NCBI RefSeq assembly: GCF_030463565.1
Contig: NC_134643.1
Span: 73,529,721-73,593,720, forward strand
Origin: Pelecanus crispus
Lineage: Eukaryota; Chordata; Aves; Pelecaniformes; Pelecanidae
Direction of reading: 5' to 3'
Length of the DNA stretch: 64,000 bases
The position numbers and the translations under genes are program-made. Positions 51,601 through 61,696 of the stretch are shown piece by piece. Under the pieces are notes generated by a model. That model was given only the letters and a program-made list of their open reading frames with translations, made no database searches and was not told where the DNA came from. Every line of letters starts with the position of its first letter. Within the stretch, counting starts at the first letter, position 1.

Positions 51601-54600
51601 GTCATGTCTTCTGTCACCATAATATTAGGATACATCCTTCCCCTTTCTCACCTTATTTTCTATGAGTACTACTCCTAAAATCATTGTAACTGCTATCTGG
51701 TCTTTTCTGAACTAACTGATTACTTTTTCCCTTGGGTTTTGTCTTTATAGAATTCACTTCAAAGTGTGGGAACACCAGACAAAGGTAAAGTGTTATTCTG
51801 AAAATCTGTTAATCAAGATGTATCATCACAAAACATGTTTTGCTATTTGTTTGTATTAGTGAACTGTTATAGCTGGCATATTGCAGATGTTTGCATATTT
51901 AGTTGTATTATAAGGTAATTATGACAAGTTGAATTTTAAGTGATCTAAAGATGTAAATAAAACCTGGCATTTCCCAAAACTAATCTGGAGCTTTAAATAT
52001 GGAGAATGAGTAGTAGAGTGAAAGAACTGATTACAGTTAGTGGTGGTCACAGCAGTAGTCTTTAAACCCAACTTTTTCTGTGGAGAAAAGGGAAAATCAG
52101 GAACTTCATGAAAGCCTAAAAAATTATTTTTGTGTATGGCTTTTCTGCTCGTCTCCAATAACTTTCATTGTTCCCTCCTTAAGCTTTAGTTCTTTGTTGT
52201 CTTTTGTTGTGTAAATAGTGCATTGTCCTAAATGATGTACTGTTGTAAGAAGAGTAGGTTAATTAACAGTAATGGACAAAATCATAAACCCTGCCTTATT
52301 TAATTCCTCAGTTAAAATTAGCTTAGACTCATTGGCTAATGCCCAGTACTGTTAGCATTACTGCGCAGCACCTTGCAGACTGAGGGATGTGCAGGAGTCC
52401 GTCCTGTCATGGGTGCCTCTGTCAGGTTCCTGGAGGAGACGGCCACATTGGGATGTGGGTCCTGCTCTACCCCTCTGTGGCTGGCCTGCGACATGCAGCT
52501 GGGGGTGCTATGCAGATGCTTTCAAAGGGTCCTCCATCTGGATGTTGCGGTGGGCTGGGGTGTGCTGTGGAACGGTGGTTTCTCTTCATTTTGATGGGAG
52601 AAAAAGTGGCCTCTGAGATGCTTCCCCCCCCGCCCCTTTCTTTTTTCCTCTGTCTGCTTTTCTCGATTGCAGCGTGCTCAGAGAGGCAAAAAGGTGAACC
52701 AGCCACAAAGGTTGCAGCAGCATTTCAAACACAGAGGTGGTTCAAATGCAGGTCTCCAAATGCCAGGCTTGTTGTTTCACCATTATTCAACTTCATGAAC
52801 AGCAAAAAAAGAAACAGCAATTATATTTGTAAGCTGCCAGGAAAAGCTAAGCAGCTGGAGGGCCAGGGGAGAACATGCAGGTACGGAAAGGAGAAGGTAA
52901 ATACAGTTTATAGGATTCTTCTCCCTTGGATATAGTAATTTATCCTATGATTTTTTTTTTTAACACTCTTAATGGCAACTAACTGTTGATAATGAAAAGA
53001 ATGAATACTTACTGATCAACACCTACCTTAGAAACACCTTCCTTTCCACACTGTTCAGAAAACCTGGCTGGAAAGGATCTAAAACATTCCTCTACTTAAA
53101 GATATTTCCAAATTTGGACTTCATTGAATCAGCAGCTTCCTCAAGGAAAATCTGATTTATTGAATATCAGTAAAGGAATCAGATTTTTTTTTGTACTCTC
53201 TACTTCTCTGTACCTATTTCTTTATGCCAGGAAACCTTCAACTGTGAAGAGTGATGCTTCTCTGTTTGTTCTTGGCACACCCTAATTTCATAACAATTGC
53301 AGAATCCTTTTGGTAGTGTAATGTTTGAAACTGCAACTCACCAATTGCAAGTCAGAACTTGACAGGCCGTTACTCATTCTGTGGAGAAGCCTACATTCAA
53401 CATTGTCCAAAGTAACCAAAACTCAAATTGACCTCTTACATGCAGTGATATTGATTTAATGTACATTTTAATGTACTACCTGCCTTACATCTGCACCTAT
53501 TAAATAAACTTCTAAAAACCAGCAAAATATTTAAAGTTAGGCTAATGATTGTTAACGGAAGAGTCTAGCTGTCATATCAAAGCTGGTGTTAAGGGCATGT
53601 CTGATAAAAACCAAGTGTCAGAGCAATGACCAAAACTGATCTGCTGGAACCTAGGCCTGATCCCCAAGAAGTGGACAAAGCCATTCTACACTTCTTTTCT
53701 TTTGAGGATCACGAGTTTTCCTTAGACCCTGTCTTCTCAGTGCTTACCTTCATGATAATGCCGTGGGGCCTCCCATCCGTTGACCTAGGGACACTGAGCC
53801 TGAGAGGAATCCAGATGATATTTTCACTTGCTGAAGCTAGAAGTAAAAAACAACTAGGTGGCAAGATGTGCATTCCTGCTGAAATCACCTTTGTCTTTCC
53901 TTTTCCACCTCATTTGCTTCCCGCCTTCTTTTTACTTCATTATGCTTAGTTGGCTAGAATTGCAGGCATGCAAAAATTTGCAAGCCTGTGACCCAAAAGT
54001 GAAGTAAAATCACCACCTTAGTTCAGTGCTGTTAAATTTTTCCAGATCTCCAGGAAACTAAAAACCAAGTGCTTTGCTTTCTCTAGCAGCACAATTGCAA
54101 ATGAAGTCAGCATTTGCAGCCAAGGAGGAAACAGACTGCATTTCCCATTTGCACTGTTCTTTTCTCTCTCTTATATGTATTCATGTTTATCTTGAAGAAA
54201 ACAGGATCAAATTTGAACAGCAAGAGCAGCAATCAGTTACTCTGACAAATAATTTCTTTTCCCTCTCATCTTCAGCCCCCAAGTGATAGTTATTACCCTA
54301 AGTATCGTAAAAGAGTTTTGTTTTTCTTCATTATAGCTTCTCTATACCACAAAAGAGAAAAAGATAAAATATACTATTAAAATTAAAGCCTTACTTAATA
54401 ATTTGTTTAGAAACTGCTTTAATCTTTCTCTTTAATAAAGGATTATCAGAGGTTTAGTATTAGTCATTCACCATGGACTAAGCGAGTCAAAGACTGTACT
54501 CAAAATATCTAGCCTTGATTTAGTATTGCAATAACTGGCTCTATTAACTGTGTTATCTCTGTAGACCAAATTATTCCATTGCTGCAAACAGAGCAGTACT

Positions 54601-57600
54601 TATCCATGTTATGCCTAAGTCTGGATCATGTTCTTTTTTCTCTGTATGAAGTCCTTAGAAGATTATATTAATGTTTTAGTACTCAAAAAGTATTTTTTTT
54701 ATTTCTTCTTAAATGTGAGGAACGATAGGCATTTCTAGACATTAGGACTTTTCTGCAGCATCAGGTGTTCCCAGAAAATAAAGAATAAGATTATTCAAGT
54801 TAGAGATTTAGCATTGGAGTTTGCTGCAATCCAGAGTATGAAAAGACAGACTGTAAGCTGCTACAAAACTGAGTCCGTTCGTTTCTCAAAAGCTGATGAA
54901 TGAATGTTTATACAGTGTCTACAGCCTTGCTACTTCAGGCAGGGATTTCATCGGATCAGACATAATAAGCAGCTTTTGGAATTTGATCAGTAGTTCTCTG
55001 GGACCCATCCCAGAAAGTCTAGTGTGCACCATGAACAGATGATATTGAATCAACAGTCTTTTCCAACTGAATTGCTGGAGTTGCTATCTTTTTGAGTAAA
55101 TGCAGAAATCGGATACCTTGATGACGATACATTTAAGGAAGTAATTATATTTAAGGGTGTAAAGGTTCACTAATTATGCTTTGGATTTGATAGTTGCTTC
55201 TAGACCTGATCATAGAAATATTCACCACAGAAAGTTAGAAAGTTTCCAGAAAGGAAAAAAAAAAAAGGAGGAAGGGGAAAAAAATGAAGGTTTTTGTGAG
55301 GTTTTCCTATATAAAACTGAAAACTCCACTTCCTTCTTTTCCTAGCACAAAGACATTATAATTTTATTTTGGAAAAAGCACTTTTTGTTTCGGAATGTGG
55401 AAAAATGTCAAGAGCTTTTTATTGAATTCATTTCATCTCTGTAAGTGTCTCCTGAATTGTTTTCAAATCTGAGCATGGCTCTTCACCTCCAAGTTGTTGC
55501 TGTGTTACATTCTGGAATGTAGTTCTGAAAGCCAGGGGGTTTTTAACCAAGATCAGTTTTTAAATAGCTACAATCCCCCAGATCTCAAAAAAAATTACAT
55601 AGAAGTTACCAAGGCCTTGCTACTATATAAAGCATATAGTAGTAGAGACATTTTTGATACCAGGACAGCAGGAGATTTTTAAGTTTCTTTCAAGGGATAA
55701 TTCATAGGATTCTTCAGCTCGTAGGAGGAAACAATAAGATAAATATTGGTGCTTGGAAACTGCATCTGATCAGCATTTGCATTACAGCCTTTTCATGTTT
55801 TGCATTTTTCTCAGTATAATAATAGTCTAATTAATGCTGCTTAGCACCTTACCTAAATCTTAAAGGTTCTTTTCCTGGGTGTTTCGTGTGTGTATGTGTA
55901 TGACCTAAACTGTATTTAGGATCTTGCTCTTTTTCTTCTCTCTGAAAATAAGGGGGAAAGAACAATATCAAGCTCCTGTTCTCCAAAATATCTTTAAGGT
56001 GTCAAAAGGGTCTTAAGCCTTCCTTCCAAATTCTGTTCAACCAGATGTTTGTCTTGTTTTACCCAGAGAAAAAGTGCATATAGAGTCAGAGAGGGCGTGT
56101 TTAATATGTGTTAAATTGACATCATCTGCTAGTGCAATAACAGCAAAGTACCTACTCTGTTGGAAGATCTGGCACTAAAATAATATGTGAATTGTAATAC
56201 TGGACTGAGAAGTAAGTGGTTTTCTATAAGGAATATGCTAGTGTGTTCCTTACTAAATCTTGAAGGCACCTGCAGGTATATTCATTAACACTTTTATGGA
56301 TAGTGTGGATTGTTCTGTTTCTCACCAAGGGTGAAATTTATTCCTTCAAACTTCATGTACAAGGAACACATGTCAGAAATAAGTATATCTGGCAGCTGTG
56401 GTTAAAGTTCACTTACCTTGGTCTCATCTCATTTCTGCAAGTCCATTTCTTCTCACATTAAGTGAGAAGGTGATACCAAATAATTTCACACCAGAAATAA
56501 ATTGTAAGGTTTGAGTTGTGAGATTAATCTTGGTCACAATTCACTTCGCAATGTGGTGTATTCATCGTCTCCTAGGTACTGGCTATGCCTCGGACACCTT
56601 TCTAGAAAATAAACTCTGGCATAGCTGAAGCTGTGAATCTACTGTAGGAAGTCCATAGCCTGTGCTATGTAAATCAGTGAAACACCATAGTCCTTTCTTA
56701 TCTAAGATTTATTAATCATGAAAGTCATAAAAAGCAGTAAAGTTCTTTGGCTTCATGAATGGGTGATATAATTTCAGCATACCAAATCCTATTCAGCAGC
56801 TCATAAAAATACAGTGCAAAGATGCTGACCAGCTCTTGTGAGTAATGGACACTTACAGACTAGCTGAGATGTTTGTCTCTAATTTAGTTAATTGCTACCG
56901 GGCTTAATGTGTGAAGGTTGGGGGGGGGGAAGGGCTGACACTGGCACAGAAACCACAGAGTCATTTTAAAGTGAGGGCTGACAAGAGTAAGAAAATTAAT
57001 GTAGCAAAAATGCTGCAGCTGCAGACCACGTCATACTTGGACATTTGCTTACACCTGAGGAACTCTATTCCTGAGAAGATCTTTGTTCTGGTTCTCCTCA
57101 CAATTCGATAAATAATGCTGATGTTTGTCTCCCTTTGCGGGCAGCTGAACCGATTGCCGTGTTGCTGTCTTCACTGCTCACAGGCCATCTTAGCAAGAGA
57201 GACAGCCTGTAGTCCCCCCCCCTCGACCCAGGCTCTGCTTCCAAACTGGCTCAGTTTCTGCATCCAGGCACAGACTGCAAGCCCATGGGTGAAAGGTGGA
57301 AATTTGAGAGAGAAAGAGGAAAAAGAACATTTTCTACCTCCCTTCAGCAGGGAGTCTCATGGACATCGTCTACAACTAAGTGAAGGCTGTTAGCCTTGCC
57401 CCATCTAGCCACACAAATCTTGTAGGGTGGGCAGGTCCCTGACACCAAGGAAACTTTTTTCACCTCACCACTGGCAGATTGAAGCATGTTCTAAATAATT
57501 GAGGCAAAAATTGTGCTTTTCCTTGTTTTCCCTCACTTCTGTTGGTGGTGTTTTTGTTTGTTTGACTGTTTTTTACGTATCTGGCATTGAGTTTTGTCTC

Positions 57601-60600
57601 TCAGGTAAATCATGAGAGTCATTCTTCTGCAAACATGGCCAGTGGACAAGATAGCTTGCATATAGCAATAGGCATCTTGCACCTTATTCACTTCCTTGAC
57701 TGGCATGCATAAATTTTCTATTATGGAAAATATTTACCCCCTATTGTGTATGTTTCTCCTGACTTTCCCCCGCCCCCTCCTCTCCCCCCAGGAGTATTCC
57801 CTTTTTTCTGTGGCTTAGCTGAAATACAATACATTTCCTCTTGTTCTGGAGACAAAATGTGAAACATTGCCTTACAGCCTAGAATATGGATTGTGTAAAA
57901 CCTGCTGGTGGCCAAAGGGTGTGTTTCAACACACAGCAGGAAGTTTACACAGATTCTGAGCTACATTTCACCCTCTTTTGGAGAAAATGCTGAGAAGGTT
58001 CCACTCAGCAATCATTGCCTTCAGTAGGCCAATTTGCATAAATAAGGGCTTTGCTATTACACTACATCTACCTGTCTGCCACCTTGAACAGATAGGAGTC
58101 AGGGAGTCTCTTAAGTAGCTGCTTTTCCTTAATATAAATAGTGTGGAACTTTTCAGATAAAGTAGAAAATACTGATTCAAATAATAGTCCCTGATGTCCT
58201 CTTCTGGACCTTTTAAGAAGGCTTCATGTATATGACTATAGGTAATTCCTTGGAATGTGAAAGAATTCAGTGCAAATTAAACATTTAGTTTGGAAGGTAC
58301 TAAGTTATTACACATCCAAGAGAACTGGGTATGAGAATAAAATGGTATGCTAGGGAAGAAAATCGTTAGAGGGAAATACTTATTCAGAACAATTATGGTG
58401 AAAGATGATAAATGGAGAAAAAAGTAAAGAGAATAAATAAAAAGATAATGAAAACAGGTGCTAGACAGAGAAGTATACACAGAGAGTAAAAGGACTGAGT
58501 TTTCTTAACCTGTTAGTCCCTAAAATGATTCAGTTTTCATATGTGGAAAATTACTACAACATGACAAGGTGTAGTATTCTAGCCGGTCCTTCATGAATGC
58601 AGTAATTTGCTTACAGTATTTCCAGTAGCAAACCCCACTATATGTCAAACTATTTCAATTTTATGTATATCTCTATTGTTACATAGTTAAAATTTTTCTA
58701 TTCTAAAATGAAGACTGAAATAATTTCTTTGCACTGTTTGCAATGCATTTTGTGACTCAGTAGTTCTGAGTATTTGCTAGTTTAAAGGCAAAATGTATCA
58801 AAGAAGGGGAATAAAATTCCAGAACGAGGATATGTTTTTTTGGAGACATTTCTGTCAGGAAACTGGGATAGCTAAGACCAGTGAGTCATGGTATCTGAAT
58901 CAGATGTTGAGCAGGATTCCTGCATCTATCCTGAGTATAAAAAGCTAATACAAGCAAGTCTCAGGCTTCCGATTCCTGGGATTTTTTTTTTTTCACGAGA
59001 CACTATTAGACAGCTAATAGATGGCTGCCAAATACAGTGGCCAGACAAGTTTAGGGAGTATGTCAGGAATTGTAACAGGTGATGAGAGTATGTTCTTGAT
59101 CATGTAGGAACAATGAGTTGGGGAAAAGAAAAGGAGAATTTGGGGTACTCCTCTTGGAAGACAGATCATCCTGATCTTGGAATGATGCAATGTGCTCTGA
59201 CACTTTCTCTCTTAACCTGTCTCTTGCCTGAGAAATGAGTGCTTGTACCAGCTCTCTTCACTGAATGGAGGCTGCCAGGACTTGGGATTTTAATTTACAC
59301 TGGCAATCAGGCAATCCCCTAGCTGCTCCAAAAATACAGAGAGAGGGAAGATGGATAAAAGCCAGTAATTGCAGAAAAAGAGCACTGCAGAGCTGAAGCC
59401 AGAGGACATAACATAAATAAAAGTGTGATATAAATGAGGGTACAGCCGGCATTTTTTATATATCCATATAGATATGTATTTCAGTGTCCATTGTTGTGTA
59501 ATTTGATCACCAATCCATGACCATCTGAATGCTGACTATGTCTGATTGTGGCTGCTATTGTATGTATTTTATGAATTGTTTACCTACAGTTGCAACAGCT
59601 TTATAGTCTTAAAATTTAACCAGTGCCTTTTCTCCATTCTACTTCTGCATTGCCAGGTCCCTTGAACTAAGAAGCTACTTAGCTGCTGAAATTACAAAAT
59701 ACCTACGTAATAAAAATCCTTCCAGCACAAAAATTAAGAGACTAAAATGGCATATCTGAGGCACACACTAACTTGCTGTAGTTTAAAATGCTTACTTTGA
59801 AAATGCCTTAATTTGAAAGCACTCTAATGAAAGACTGTTAATGATACACCAGAAATGAGCTAAGGCTCGTTTCAGAAGCACAGATGGCTAATTGGCTTCA
59901 GTTGGTAGGTTATGTCATTTTAATTAAATTTTATTAGGAAGCATTTCAAAGCCATAACTGATGGTTTAAGATAAATATGGTTCTTCATAAATGACCTATT
60001 GGTAACCTTTATTTATTTCTCTCTCTCCTCTCAGCGTTAATAGAGGCTGCTGTGACTGAGCTCTCCATGGCCATCTCTTGTCTCATCCATGTTTACAGCA
60101 GCAGCTTTGATGCAAATTTCCAGCTTGCCAGCATACCTAAAAGCCCTTCGTGTGCAGACATCAGCCTAGATTCCCAGCTCAGCTTCACTGTTTATGCTGC
60201 CCATAACATCCCAGAAGTCTGGGTAAACAGGTAGGAGGAGACATAGCAGGTGTTCATAAGATGGGGTGTTGTCTCTTATGATCACGTCTTTCACAGGTGC
60301 TAGCTTACCTCTGTTGCTTTGGTGGTACTCCTATATTAATGTTAGGCACTGAGTAAGTGGGTGTATCTCCACTGTTTTTCTAGCAAAAAGTGCACTTACT
60401 TAAGCTTGACTGACTAGGAGACTTCCAGGCCCCATAAACAGATGGAGAATCGAGGAGGTGGCCTAGATGGTTGCCCTTGACCAGTGTGGAAGTAATAGAA
60501 GCAAGGTCAGAGCACTGGCCTTGACGGGTATGCATAGAAATGCTTGTGTGACCAGCTTGCTGAGAGGGAGGCAGGAAAGTGTGGGTGCTGCATGCCAAGA

Positions 60601-61649
60601 AAGTTTGGACTGGGACTTTGTGTGGCCTCTGCAGTACAAGTAACTGGAAGGATTGAAGGCCAGTTTGCCAAGTTAAACAGAGGGGTGCTTGCTTAAGGTC
60701 AATCTGAATGAGGCTTTATCAGCAATTTTTGCTCTTGATGTATTCAAACTGCATTTCTTGGCTAAGCATGTGCGTTGACGATCCTCTTTGTAGACAGTGA
60801 TTAAAATAAGTAGTTTATAGGTCCAAATATACCTAGTATGTCAGCATAGCAGAGGAAAGAAGAAAGGGAGACATCTTTAATAAAAAGCTGGTTGAAATGT
60901 TCTCTTCTGAATTGTTTATTTGGTCAAATTAGTTGTCTCTTCAAATAGCTGCTTTTCCTACTTGGAGCAAAACTGGTGTTCTCCTCTTACCACTCCAGTG
61001 CAATCAAAGGAGGACAGGTGACTACAGTCTGGTAGCATTATTTTTATGAGTCAAAATGCTGTTGTCCATGTTTTTATTAATACTTTCCCTTTGCTTCCAC
61101 TTTACCTTGAATTCCAAATGACTGATTAAAAAGGGTGGGATCATTTGCATTAGACTGTGAGCAAGACAGTGTAGTATACAGCATTAGTTGTAATTAGCAG
61201 TTTAAAAAAAATCTGAGAGAATTTGTATTAGTTAAGGTGAAAATACAGAACTGTAATTATTGTCCTGACTTTGCAGATGGCTATACCATTCCCACTGCAT
61301 TTTATATTTTACCAGAAAAATGTGAAATTACATATGGCCTAAAGGCCACTGATGAATTGAATGCTATGTTCAAGCATGTGAAAATGAGAATCTCTCTTCC
61401 TCCTTAATCTCCCTTTTCCAGTCTTTCCAGTATTCATAACTAGCATGAACTTCTTAACATGGGCTGCCACTGTAACACTTACTTTCCTCAATTATTTTTA
61501 CTAACTTCATTCACATGCATACTCCCCGTTCTTATTTATGTACTGCATGAATTCATGCTGGCTATGTCACAATTCTGGTTTTCCCTTTCCTGAAGGTCAC
61601 ATTTTATGATCTTGCTGCTGTTCATAGCATGTATTTTAATATATATTCC

Positions 61650-61696
<47 letters not shown>

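Larger units (their letters stand above)
45286..51750 (+). other. PIK3C2G: PIK3C2G intron 8 (6.5 kb)
   Basis: The intron contains a MIR-like remnant with a reptile/bird-type repeat (45830-45975), long T and A runs (46218-46249 and 47531-47571), a sense CR1 (48427-49718), a C-run near 50109-50120, a GC-rich patch (about 50690-50880) and a second MIR-like remnant (51530-51620). Confidence 0.85.
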
